Position numbers and translations under genes: made by a program
Part shown: piece by piece, positions 11,177-21,832 of the stretch
How the letters are laid out: every line of letters starts with the position of its first letter
Position numbering within the stretch: position 1 is the stretch's first letter
NCBI GenBank assembly: GCA_030490835.1
Contig: CM059972.1
Span: forward strand, 20,127,764-20,191,763
Direction of reading: 5' to 3'
DNA: 64,000 nucleotides
Source of the DNA: Annona cherimola
Taxonomy: Eukaryota; Streptophyta; Magnoliopsida; Magnoliales; Annonaceae
The notes under the pieces: model-generated
What the model saw: the letters and a program-made list of their open reading frames with translations, nothing else
Told to the model about the DNA's origin: nothing
Database searches by the model: none

Positions 11177-12850
11177 GGATTCTTAATCTTGAAAATGAAG
11201 AGAATGAGATGAGAGATAAAATGTCTCCATCATGAAAGAAGAAAATGATTGACTCTCTTTAAGAATCGAAGCTCTGAAGCAGGGTTGGTTAAATCATAAA
11301 ATCACATAGCCAATTTATAATGTATGTATATTAATTTTATATTGAAAAGTTTATGACACTTTCTAGAATCCCTTGGATAGTATCCAAGATAATGCAAAGT
11401 TGTGCTGATTTTTCATAATATAGAGTTATTTAATCGATTATGTGGTATGGTCTTCTCTATGGAGCCATTAATACGGTGACAACGTATCAGTCTTTGGAGT
11501 CATATGCTAGACTGTAATATATGCTTGTTTGAGAAGTTTGGAGGTTTATGATTCACAATCTCATGCAATGGGATCTGTGATTCGATTCTATCTAGGAAAC
11601 TTTTTATCCAATTTGAGAAGCTTGAAAGAGATGAATAACTTTGGATTATATTTTAAGTTTTTAACATGACTGGATCAACTATGAAGACCATCACTAAGTT
11701 ATTGAGTTGACTCAGATGATGACTCACAAAATTGTTTGTATCCGTTGATGGTGAGTTGGCTTAAAATGGTTTACGTGTGTAAGTTCAGGTTAAAGACATT
11801 AGATGAATGATCACGTTTGCTATGAACATGCTAATTCATTATAAAACTAATAAATGATGATAATGCACATCGATGCTCATGTAAAATACAAGAACATGTT
11901 TCCAGTTGTGTTAAGTAACTCCAATATATAAAAGCAGTATACAAGTTACTTACTGCAGACCGCGATAACTTATTGGGCAAAATGTAAGGATGCTCGGGCC
12001 AAATCATAAAGTAATAATGACAGCAACCAAGGAGGATAACTGTATATGTTAGCCATAGATGATCTAACTAATTTATTTTATTGCTGCCTGGGATAAATCC
12101 TGGTGGTAACGCCTATGACTCGTTTCAGTAAGGTTGGGTGTTTGATTCCTGACATGTGTGTCGAATTATTTTACTTCTTTTCTTTTTGTGAGAATTTTAC
12201 TTTTCTCCCACTTGATAAGAGTTTAACTAATGAGAGCTTATTGTTTCCCTTAAAAAATTATAAGAATGTCTCAGGCTTAAATATAATACAAATTATGATT
12301 GTTGTAATATATATACATATAAAACTAATTTATTTTATTATGTTGGTAATTCCATTTATTAAGAATAATGTTTTGGATCACAATCAACTATAGTGATTGC
12401 CTAAATTCTTTGTAATTTAATCTATGATTGACTTTTTTAACTCTTGAAGCTCGTTATAATGTGGCAAGTCTAGACGGCCAAAACTCTATTTTTTTTTTTT
12501 TAATAATCAAAGCATATGTTCACTGTCAAGCATCTATTTTAAGGTAATAATCAAATTAACCTAAAAATGATTACGTGCAATGAAGAGCCCCAATCCCACA
12601 TTAAATAAGTCATCGATAAGCATGAAAAGTTTTAAATCAAATATTAAGCTTCCTTAATTAGCTTACCAAATGTTTCCTACGGTTAAATACTTATAATAGA
12701 ATAAAGAAATCATGTTATGTGAAATAAGGAAAAGAAGTAAATTTTTCCCTATTGTGTAAGGGTTATGAATGTATTTGAATGTAATATGAGTTGTCGTCAT
12801 GTATATAAATACTTATACAAAAAAGAAAAAGAACTAAATTAACGGAGGCT
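11177..12850. other. AT-rich intergenic DNA with a possible SINE-like fragment
   Basis: No gene is supported. Near 12098-12165 the sequence TGGTGGTAACGCCT followed about 35 bases later by GGTGTTTGATTCC looks like decayed pol III A- and B-boxes of a tRNA-derived SINE head. No matching copy or duplication was found, so this is only a hint. Confidence 0.25.
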
Positions 12851-13174
12851 GATCGTATGCACCCCCGCTGCATGCTCCCGGGCACATACACCCATTTTTT
12901 TATTTTTTTATAAAACTGTTAATATATTTAACATCTTTATAAATTTTTATCCTTTTTGGAGTATTTTAGTTTTTTTTTTTTTTTTTTTTGAAAATCAGTG
13001 CACTGATTTTCAAAAATAAGAAATAAATATCTAAAATACTCCAAAAATGGTAAAAATTTATACACATATTAAATATACATAGATTCACAATATTGTAAAA
13101 AAAATTCAAAAAAAATAAAAAAAAATGGGTGTATGGGCGCATGCAACGCTGCATGCTCCCGGGAGCATACGATC
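12851..13174. mobile_element. Fold-back element, terminal type GCATGCTCCCGGG (copy B1)
   Basis: The perfect outer ends are GATCGTATGC at 12851 and GCATACGATC ending at 13174. Inside are CTGCATGCTCCCGGG motifs near both ends and the arm AGTATTTTAG..AAAATCAGTGCACTGATTTT, which is itself palindromic at the centre. The left arm contains a long T run (about 12970-12989). Confidence 0.8.
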
Positions 13175-13419
13175 GGTGTCCTAAATGAACAACCCTTGTT
13201 AATTTCTTTATTAAATGGGTAATCGATGGCAAGCCTAATCGTAATCAGCTCCTGCTAATCAAAAGATCTAGATGCTTGGAATGAACTGGATGTGCAAACG
13301 AATGAATTTCAACGGTTGGATGAAGTAATTATTTGTGATCGGGTGCAATATGATGACTGGATGATGCTTAGCTGGTTGATCCAACTACTTCGGGTTGTAC
13401 AATGGATCAAAGGGATTAC

Positions 13420-13805
13420 GATTGTATGCTCCCGGGAGCATGCAACGCTGCATGCTCCCGGGCACATACACTTATTTTATTTTATTTTTTTTGAAATTTT
13501 TTTTACAATATTGTTAATATATGTTTATTTAAGATGTGTATAAATTTTTACCATTTTTGGAGTATTTTAGATATTTATAATTTTTGAAAATCAGTGGCAT
13601 TTTAGGTAATTTAAAATTACTAAAATGCCACTGATTTTAAAAATTAAAAATAAATATCTAAAATACTCCAAAAAAGGTAAAAATTAATACATAGGTTAAA
13701 TACATATAGATTAACAATCTTATAAAAAAATGAAAAAAAAATGAAAAAAAATAAATATATACGCCCTGGAGCATTAAGGCTCAATACTCCCAGGAGCATA
13801 GGATC
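13420..13805. mobile_element. Fold-back element, terminal type GCATGCTCCCGGG (copy B2)
   Basis: The left end has ATGCTCCCGGGAGCAT twice around GCAACGCTGCATG. The right end is a decayed mirror (ATACTCCCAGGAGCATAGGATC). The centre is the near-perfect palindrome AATCAGTGGCATTTTAG / CTAAAATGCCACTGATT. It lies only about 245 bases from copy B1. Confidence 0.8.
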
Positions 13806-13949
13806 AAACTCCGGATCAAAGATACCATCTTAGATAACGGGGATAGTTAGATGATCTCTTACGAGATTTGGAGTTAAAAATTGCAAATAGTTGCAAAGTA
13901 AAGATGTGCGTGAATTTTTCTTCAAAAAAACTTGCGTGAATTTCATTTA

Positions 13950-14330
13950 TAAAATGTATAAAATTAATGTGGTAAAATTTGTTGATTTATATATTAATTT
14001 GAAAATTGTATATTAAACATTTATAAAATCTAAAATATTATTTTGATGTAAATAAATGATTCTATAAATATTATTACATTTTAATGCATTCGCAAAATAA
14101 ATTTAAATATTTTCTTAATTTACACATAATTATACATATTTTTAAGCAGATATGACCCACATAAGAATCTGATTTAAATGATTTTTGTTGCCCTTTTTTA
14201 TGCATTCACAAAAAAAAAACATCATTGGTTATATTCTGGCAACAAAAATCATTTAAATCAGATTCTCGTGAGGATCATATCTGCTTACAAATATGCATAA
14301 TTATGCGTAAATTAAGAAAATATGTATAAT
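13950..14330 (+). repeat. Group I repeat with a ~85-base inverted duplication
   Basis: A group I segment (to about 14192) is followed, after about 45 bases, by an inverted copy of its last ~85 bases (14238-14322). Paired phrases include GGCAACAAAAATCATTTAAA and AATCTGATTTAAATG on opposite strands. RNA from either strand would fold into a long hairpin. Confidence 0.75.
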
Positions 14331-14870
14331 CAATGATGTTAAACCAAATAAGCAGTGGAATTTTGATAACATGATCGATGTGTCTCCGTCTGCAGATGAC
14401 TGTGGCCCTGAACTTCCTAGCATATCTCATAAATAACAATTTTAATGAAGATAAAATGTTATTATAAAAAATAAATAAATTATTTAGAATGTAAGTGGAA
14501 AAGTTTCCTCTCTTCCATCCATCCATGATGTTAGAAATTATAGGGATGAAAATCGAAATGCGAAATTATTAAAAATTAAGGTGAAAAAGGTTAGGTAGGC
14601 AGCTGCATCAAATCAGTTGCACCCGCTGCATCTGTTGGTGGGAACGATCAGATATCCAACCATTTATTGTTACCCAAGTCTCCCTGCCCAGTTACTGATT
14701 TCTCATGCTCTGTTTCGACCCCACAATCGGGCTTTTCTTAACAGAAAAGCAATTCCGAGAAAGCTCAAATTTCATGCTTACGTCAGTTCCCTAAAATAAA
14801 AATAAAAAATCATTCTTATGCAAATTGCATGAGCCCATCACAGATATCTACGATTAATAGACAAAAATAT
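14331..14870. other. Intergenic DNA, no gene seen
   Basis: Short open frames only; none resembles a known protein. Confidence 0.3.
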
Positions 14871-15051
14871 TGTAACGCCCTAGGCCTAACAGTAAGGTAT
14901 TGTCCGCTTTGAGCCTCGGCCCGCACGGTTTTGCCCCTCTGGGTTTACGCGCATCCCGTCCTTCCCCAAAAGGCGCCTCACTGAGGTACATGACGGCCTC
15001 CACTTATAACCCAGGCTCCCCCCCTCATCCTAACCGATGTTGGATATCACA
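14871..15051 (+). mobile_element. Small solo LTR (TRIM-like)
   Basis: The unit starts TGTAACGCCC and ends GATATCACA, flanked by AATAT (14866-14870) and AATAC (15052-15056), a 4/5 matching 5-base duplication. The interior is GC-rich against its surroundings and has the phrase GGTATTGTCCGCTTTG and a distal AACCGATGTTGGATATCACA. I recognise both from a very common small plant LTR family. No second LTR or internal region is present, so this is a solo LTR. Confidence 0.7.
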
Positions 15052-15056
15052 AATAC

Positions 15057-16215
15057 TCTCTCCATGACTAAAGGAAGGCAAATTTTTCACACTTGGGAGT
15101 ATATTTAATCAAGATTATATACTTTGATGGTTAGGGGTTGTCTCATTGAAAAACAATTCCATTATAGAAATCCCATTGTTTTCAATGAATTGTGCTTTCT
15201 TGCATTACTCCCAAAAATCTAAGCACCACATGTGGACATCCTCAACGTTAGTATCCTATCCTTCCTTTTTAGGATTATATACTTTTTTTCTGTGTCTTTT
15301 TACATAGTTAATCAAGATTATGTATTTATTCTGTTTATCTTTTGGTGTAGTTAATCACTGCTATATAGGCTTGGAAATTTTATATATTAATTTGATTTTT
15401 TTCAATTAAAATTATTTTATTTTACTTAATTCATAAATATAAAATTGATCACATATCTTCTTTCTTTAATATTAACAATATACAATATCTAATTCCATCC
15501 ATTCACCAAATCTAGTTTAATTTACGGTCCAATAATTCAATATAGATAAATCAAGTTTCGTCTAAGTAATATTGAATGTGTTCAAATAGAAAAAGATTTA
15601 TGCATCAGTTTAAAATTTAAATCGATAACTTGTAAACATATCTTGCTAGAAAATCAGATAAATATTAACCTCAAAATTTATTTTTCAAATAAATTTTATA
15701 TAATGTGCAATTAATCATGAATGATAAGAAATATTTCTACTAAATAGTTCAAATTTTAAAATACTTTTAATATCTTTTTTTTTATTTTACATACTTAAAA
15801 GAATTTTTAATATTCTACTAAACACATCACTATTAGTCGAATCATTTCTCAAATGACATTTTTAAACACTAGACAAACTTTTTGTTTTGTGATATTTTTA
15901 TAAAATTTTTATTTGTAATCGGGTTTTTCTTAATTGCAAAAATTTCATCAAGGCCAAATGAAGCCAATCAATTAACTAAGCCTTAAACTATCAACTGTTA
16001 ACTCATATAAAGACATCAAACATATAAGAAGGCCTGCCCCGGCCCAACCCACGTCATCAATGATTTATTATATGTTAAATTTAAAATTATTAATTCAACA
16101 TCTAAACAATCTAAAATATCATTTATATTCGATAAAAATCATATACATTATTATAACTTTCTAGTACGCATATAAATCGAGTAACTTTTTTTATTATTCC
16201 ATTTGGAAACTGACT
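15057..16215. other. AT-rich intergenic DNA
   Basis: No gene is seen. A short group I match occurs near 16060-16180 (TAAACAATCTAAAATATCATT, split here by small differences). Confidence 0.35.
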
Positions 16216-16216
16216 C

Positions 16217-16217
<1 letters not shown>

Positions 16218-16274
<57 letters not shown>

Positions 16275-16275
16275 T
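16218..16275. repeat. (TTA)n microsatellite, about 19 units
   Basis: An essentially pure trinucleotide run. Its length suggests it is polymorphic. Confidence 0.95.
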
Positions 16276-16661
16276 TATGCAATTCAATCATGCCTTAGTA
16301 AGCTTCCATTTTTTTGTCAAGTGATTACATCTTAGTTGTATCAATTGGAGATAAATGCAGCTCACCTAAAGTTAAAAAACTTGACATTATAGCACTAAGG
16401 CTAGTACGTGTATGAACTAGCCTATGCCTATATATGGTCACAGGCCATACTAGGATTAGCATAATTTTAAAAAGTAATCTTTAAATCATATTAACAACGA
16501 GATTTTGATTTTGAATATATTTTAAAAATGATAAAACTTTTGATGAAAAGGTTTTTGTGTAAAAGTTTTTGAAATTAGAGAATAATAAAACTTTTGATGA
16601 AAAAGTTTTTGGTGTAAAAGTTTTTAAAATTAAAGAATATGAAATGATATATTAGATGTAA

Positions 16662-17060
16662 GAGGAGTGATTCTATTAGCCCGGGCTAAGTAAATGGCCT
16701 ACTTAGCCCACCTCAAAAAACTTATTTACAATAAAAAAAATTTACTTTTTTTTCCATATACTTGTTTATCTAAGTGTATTTAATATATAGACCAAGTTTT
16801 ACCATTTTTGAATATTTTTATCTATTTTTTTGAGATTTTTAAACATGTATGTGTATATATGCATTTAAAATACCCTTATTTTCAAAAATCTAAAAAAAAT
16901 ATATGCACATTTCCAAAAATGGTAAAACTTGGTCTATATGTTAAATACACTTAGATAAACAAGTGTATGAAGAAAAAAATAAAAAAAAGTTGTTTTAAAT
17001 AGGTTTTTTGAGGTGGGCTAAGTGAGCCATTTACGTAGCCCGGGCTAATAGAATCACTCT
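16662..17060. mobile_element. Fold-back element, terminal type AGCCCGGGCT (copy A1)
   Basis: The left end is GAGGAGTGATTCTATTAGCC and the right end is its mirror, with GGGCTAATAGAATCACTC. CTTAGCCCACCTCAAAAAAC near the left mirrors GTTTTTTGAGGTGGGCTAAG on the right. Arms carry CTAAGTGTATTTAATATATAG and TTTTACCATTTTTGAATAT with their reverse complements. The element forms one long hairpin and has no coding capacity. Confidence 0.85.
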
Positions 17061-17452
17061 CTATTAGCCCGGGCTAAGTAAATGGCCCACTTAGCCCACC
17101 TCAAAAAACCTATTTACAATAATTTTTTTTTTACTTTTTTTTTTCATGTACTTGTTTATCTAAGTGTATTTAATATATAGACCAAGTTTTACCATTTTTG
17201 AATATGTTTATCTATTTTTTTGAGATTTTTAAACATCTATGTGTATATATGCATTTAAAATACCCTTATTTTCAAAAATCTAAAAAAAATATATGCACAT
17301 TTCCAAAAATGGTAAAACTTGGTCTATATGTTAAATACATTTAGATAAACAAGTGTATGAAGAAAAAAATAAAAAAAATTGTTTTAAATAGGTTTTTTGA
17401 GGTGGGCTAAGTGGGTCATTTACTTAGCCCGGGCTAATAGAATCACTCCTCT
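17061..17452. mobile_element. Fold-back element copy A2, adjacent to A1
   Basis: Nearly identical to A1 over its whole length by eye, and directly abutting it. The first bases of the left end appear shared with, or lost to, the A1 right end. The right end is GAATCACTCCTC at 17441-17452. Confidence 0.85.
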
Positions 17453-17599
17453 AGATGAGTAAATAAAATAAAGTTAAAAAAGATAGAATAAATATATGGT
17501 AGTTACGTAGAAATAATTGAAGATAAAGTATTGTATATAAAAAGTGAAAAAAATAATTTAAAAATAGAGTAGTTATTAATGATGAAAATTTTTAGCAAA

Positions 17600-18311
17600 T
17601 ACCCCCTTCATCAGCGATCTAGACCCATTGGTAGCCCTTTGTACCAACTGGACCCTAGATGCCTGCACCTGCCCTTTGCCTTTTCCATGTTTCTCATAAA
17701 TACGTTTTACGTTAGTTCATCCATGACGTCGTCATTTGTTAAAATATTAAAATTATTTCCTCTCAAATCTCAATTTCCTATTGCTTCTTGTTATTTCCAC
17801 GTACATATCCAAACAGCTAGTTGGATGACCAACCTAGCTATTTGGTCCGCTGGCTCATGGAGAACGCGGTTGCCAAAGAGAAGATTGGGTGGAAATGTGC
17901 AATGGAACCGTTACTAGATCTGACCAGCAGATATGACCGTTGCCATGATATATTATTAATTAATTTGCTGCATATGTCAAGGGATTATTGAAGGCTGTGG
18001 GCCCGTGAAAATGTGGAGGGCATTTTGGACTTTTTACTCTCAGAGATTTCCTGCGCCAAGCGAATGCTGAAACTCATGCTGCCGTTTGCAAGATTGCTGA
18101 GTGCAAATGGAGTTCGTCACAACTCTGACTCCACTAATCCAGTATAATTTAACATAGCTGGAGTTAGGTATTTCGAGAAATATCAGCTATATAATCTACT
18201 TTAAACCAACACGATTTTAAAGATTTTATATATTAATGCATAATATACTATATTATAAAAATAGTCATACAAGATCAATCATATTAATAATTAATTTAAA
18301 ATTAGCACATA
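17600..18311. other. Intergenic DNA, no gene supported
   Basis: A 112-codon open frame at 17579-17917 has no recognisable domain, starts inside a MITE and lacks compositional support. A short frame near 18040-18115 looks vaguely protein-like but cannot be identified. Confidence 0.3.
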
Positions 18312-18729
18312 GAATAATATAATCCTATTAGTTCAGGCTAAGCAAATGTCTCATTTAGCCTACATCAGAAAACTCATTTACAATAATTTTCTTTTATTTT
18401 TCTTCATACACTGTTTATCTAAGTGTATTTAACATATAAATCACGTTTTATCATTTTTGGATATGCATATATACTTTTTTTTAGATTTTTAAAGATAAGG
18501 GTGTTTTTTTATAGAAAAGGTAAGGGTGTTTTAAATACATATATATAGATATTTAAAAATATAAAAATATGTATACACATATCCAAAAATGGAAAAACTT
18601 GGTTTATATATTAAATATACTTAGATAAACAAGTGTATAAAAAAAGTAAAAAAAAATTATTGTAAATAAATTTTTCGTGGTGGGCTAAGCGGAAGATTTG
18701 CTCAGCACGGGCTAACGGGATCACTCCTC
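18312..18729. mobile_element. Fold-back element, AGCCCGGGCT type, diverged (copy A3)
   Basis: The left end AATCCTATTAGTTCAGGCTA and right end GGGCTAACGGGATCACTCCTC are degenerate mirrors. The inner arm has CTAAGTGTATTTAACATAT and its mirror ATTAAATATACTTAGATAAAC. A small internal duplication (AAGGGTGTTTT at about 18498 and 18524) has lengthened the centre. Confidence 0.75.
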
Positions 18730-19036
18730 TGTGATATATAGGCATTAACTTAATAAAGTTGCTTTGAAATAAAATTACTTGCAATTATGTTACTACATAA
18801 GTCACAAATTGAAAAATATTTTCATAAAAAAATAATTTGTATTCTTTAATATAAATTTTATATTTTAAAAATATTTTAATTAAGAAAAATTTTAACTATT
18901 ATATATTTATTAACCCAATTTGTAATCCAAACTAAACAATTTATATAAGTTTAATTTAGGATTAGGTTGAATTTGAAAAATATGATAGCATGTAGAGTTT
19001 AATTTAATATTTTATTTTACAAATAAAGTTGGAGTT
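18730..19036. other. AT-rich DNA flanking the LINE insertion
   Basis: No gene seen. The last 15 bases (19022-19036) are the left copy of the LINE target-site duplication. Confidence 0.35.
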
Positions 19037-19347
19037 TTTTTTTTTTTTGATAAAAGAATTACTCTAACCCGACCCCCTTTCCATGAAAAAAGGGTTCGAA
19101 GGAGAGTAATCCACGCAATTCATTACCAAAAAATTATTTGTATAAATTTTTCTAAGAATGGCTTGAGGGGCCGTCAAGAAAGATTATCCAAAACAGAAAC
19201 CGAAATGAAGTCGGCAAGCGAACGGGCAACCGCATTTTCTTGCCTAAGAATATGATGAATTGAGAGGTGAGCATTAGCTGAGAGGTGAGCATTAGCAGCG
19301 AGGACGGATCTAATTTCAGAAATAACATAACCCACATATGAGGAGAT
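19037..19347 (-). mobile_element. 5 prime-truncated LINE tail with RNase H-like C-terminus
   Basis: On the minus strand the element ends in a poly(A) run (T run at about 19037-19048). It is flanked by a perfect 15-base duplication AATAAAGTTGGAGTT at 19022-19036 and 19348-19362, so it is a reverse-transcribed insertion. Minus-strand translation gives ...YVISEIRSVLAANAHLS...HHILRQENAVARSLADF, typical of the RNase H-like end of plant LINE ORF2. It contains an 18-base tandem duplication (GCTAATGCTCACCTCTCA read on the minus strand). The coding frame is broken downstream by a stop. Confidence 0.85.
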
Positions 19348-19362
19348 AATAAAGTTGGAGTT

Positions 19363-20215
19363 AATAAGACATAAACTCCATCCGATTTCTCTAGCAACGG
19401 AAAGGAACGGGCGCAGCAGAAATGCAGAATGCGTCGCAGGCCGTGCGCTGACCTTTCCACGCGGCCTCCGCCAGCAGGAATTGACGCACGTCTCAACTCC
19501 TATTTCTAATTTTTCTATCTTACTGGCTACGAGACAAGGGATCATCCCAACCATTCATCGTGCTAATTTTTTTTTTATAATTTTGTTTTTAGATAAAAAG
19601 AATAAATATTTTTCTACCATTTTCACTTTTTCAGAAATTTTAAAATAAGAATAAATATTGAATAGAAAAACATTTTGAGTTGGCTGAAAAGTGCTGATTT
19701 ATATCTGTTAGATTTAAAAATTATTGTTTTTTTTGCTGGATGGTGTTTTAGCCTTTTAGTGTCGGTCCGTCGATCATCAGCAAAATTTGGAGTTTTTGGA
19801 ATGGCCGGGACTGCCCCGTCAGCTGCAGCTAAATAATTGTGTTTTACAAAGAAAACGAGGTGCCATACGACAACCGATTGACCTTGCCCTTCTAGATACG
19901 TTTGACCTTGCCTCGCCAACGGGCAGTCAGGACTCGGGACTCATAACAGTAGTCCTACGCGATACGACAAGAGTCAAGGCCAGCAAACATTTATTATTAT
20001 TATTATTAATAAAAAAAATGAAAGGTCGATAAGTTGCATCGTCCGAAGTTCAAATATTGATTTTTAGATACTATAAAATCCCTTTTTTATTTAACTATTT
20101 TTATTTTTAAAATCTCAATAGCTAATAGAAAATTCATGCGATCAATTGTATTTAACATCATTTTTCGTATCTTGGAAATTCTTTTATTTTTTTAATTTCA
20201 TTGTATATGAGTCCC
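19363..20215. other. Intergenic DNA, no gene supported
   Basis: Open frames of 81-126 codons on both strands overlap each other and have no recognisable domains. A short TTA run sits near 19990-20008. Confidence 0.3.
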
Positions 20216-20219
20216 AACT

Positions 20220-20560
20220 ATAGAGTGTAAAATAAACGTAATAAAATGATTCAATACTAAAATATCAATTTCAAGATAGTTTTCCAACATTAAACAATCT
20301 AAAATATCATTAATGTATGGATAAATGATTATATAAAGTATTATTACATTCTAATACACATATGAATAAATCTAAGCATTTTTCATAATTTACACATAAA
20401 TATATATAGTTTTGAGCAAATGTGAGCTATGCACATACTTGATTTGGATGAAACTTGATTTCCTAGAAAAACAAGTGAAGTTAAATACAATAATTAGATT
20501 GAATTTTAAATCAATCATTAATAACTTAAAAATTAAGAGGGTTAGATGAGACCGCTTCTA
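20220..20560 (+). repeat. Dispersed AT-rich repeat, group I
   Basis: It shares TTAAACAATCTAAAATATCA, GGATAAATGATTATATAAAG, TTTACACATAAATAT and TTGGATGAAACTTG in order with the copies at 9490, 13950 and 55590. This is one of the least interrupted copies in the window. Confidence 0.6.
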
Positions 20561-21161
20561 TGTAACCTAAAGCAGAGCTCTTAAATAATTATGATAAATT
20601 AGAGCACTGGCAACTGGCTAGGTAACCAATAATATACCCCCGAATGGAAGATTAGCAAAAAATAACATATATTTAGGATAGGATTTGAAATAATCATAGG
20701 GATTACAATATAGGGTGGCTCTATCATTGGAAACTGAATATTAAGGTGGTTGACACTAATGCGCATGTCTGAGATGTAGAGTTTAAATTTGGACTAAAGT
20801 GATAGTCTTTATTTAAACAAAAAAATACAAGGTACAAGTAAAATATTAAATTAATCTACTCACATATGGTAAATTGGTATAAATTATGTAAAATTATTCG
20901 TTTAAAAAGAAATAAATATTTTTTATGGTTGTTTTCATTGATAATCATTTCTCTTTGAAGCCAGCTTTTGGTTTGATGTCGTTGTGTCCTTTGAAGCCAA
21001 TGGCTTCCTTCTCAAATCTAATAAGCAAATTCAGAAGCCCCACCACTTCAAAATCACTCAATTTGCAAACTTCATGACTTTAAAATAAATCTTGGTGCTT
21101 AATAAGTTATGACAACTGGTCCCCATCAATTCTGGCATGGCTAGCCACTAAGTAGCAAAAA

Positions 21162-21329
21162 TCTACACCATAAATTGTTATTGATAAACACCAATCCTTG
21201 ATCAATCACAATCTCACATTTGTCAACACTGACTAGCTTATCAATTAGGAAGGAGAAATTGTTAACATCAATCCCAACCATGTGGCCATTAGTTGATGAA
21301 ATCAAGGTCGCCCCATGCTTCTCGTTATT
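21162..21329 (-). pseudogene. Unidentified coding remnant (about 56 open codons)
   Basis: On the minus strand 56 stop-free codons read like real protein (EKHGATLISSTNGHMVGIDV, then NNFSFLIDKLVSVDKCEIVI). Flanking DNA on both sides (about 20940-21480) also looks gene-like in composition but has frameshifts and stops. I do not recognise the family. No start, splice sites or intact ends can be given, so a broken gene fragment is the best description. Confidence 0.35.
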
Positions 21330-21832
21330 TCCAACAACATGTTATTGTAAATCGGCAAGGAGATGATATCTAATGTGTAGCCATCCCAAGTCTATGGGCT
21401 TGCAGCCATGAGTTCACATTGTGTATAGGTTGCGGGTTTAGAAAAACTTTCAGTTGCAACTCTAGCACTCTGGCACCTATAAATAAGGATCCTTGGTTTT
21501 ATTTCTACCATACACATGTGCACTATATGCTTATGATCGAGCAAGATTGATCTGATTTTAATAATTAACAAACCATTAAAGTATAATTAAAAAGAAACTA
21601 ATGAATATATGTAAGTGTGGATAAACTAGCATATCTTTAATATATGTAAAAAGATGAAAATGCAAAGGTCACATATATTTCAAGTGTTCAATTTTGCATA
21701 CAATATTTCAAAGGTGGACTTGAGCCTCAAGTTGACTCTAGCTTTGATTTGAGAGAATTCATATACAAGTTAACTTTACTTCTAAACTTTAGTAGTGTCA
21801 GGACAAATAGAGTGTTTTGGAGTTTTTAGTAA

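Larger units (their letters stand above)
16500..17600 (+). mobile_element. MITE group D (copy D3), split by two fold-back elements
   Basis: The left part (about 16510-16661) has AAAACTTTTGATGAAAA twice and GAAATGATATATTAG. The right part (17453-17600) has AAATAAAGTTAAAAAAGATAG, TAGAAATAATTGAAG and GAAAATTTTTAGC. Together they make one group D MITE in plus orientation. The interruption is the tandem pair A1/A2. Confidence 0.65.

Noticed and set aside
12098..12165. tRNA-like A and B boxes
   Set aside because: No cloverleaf can be drawn and no other copy was found; kept only as a hint of a SINE.
12851..13805. Repeats with spacers suggesting an array
   Set aside because: The repeats are inverted ends of two fold-back transposons, not a CRISPR-type array.
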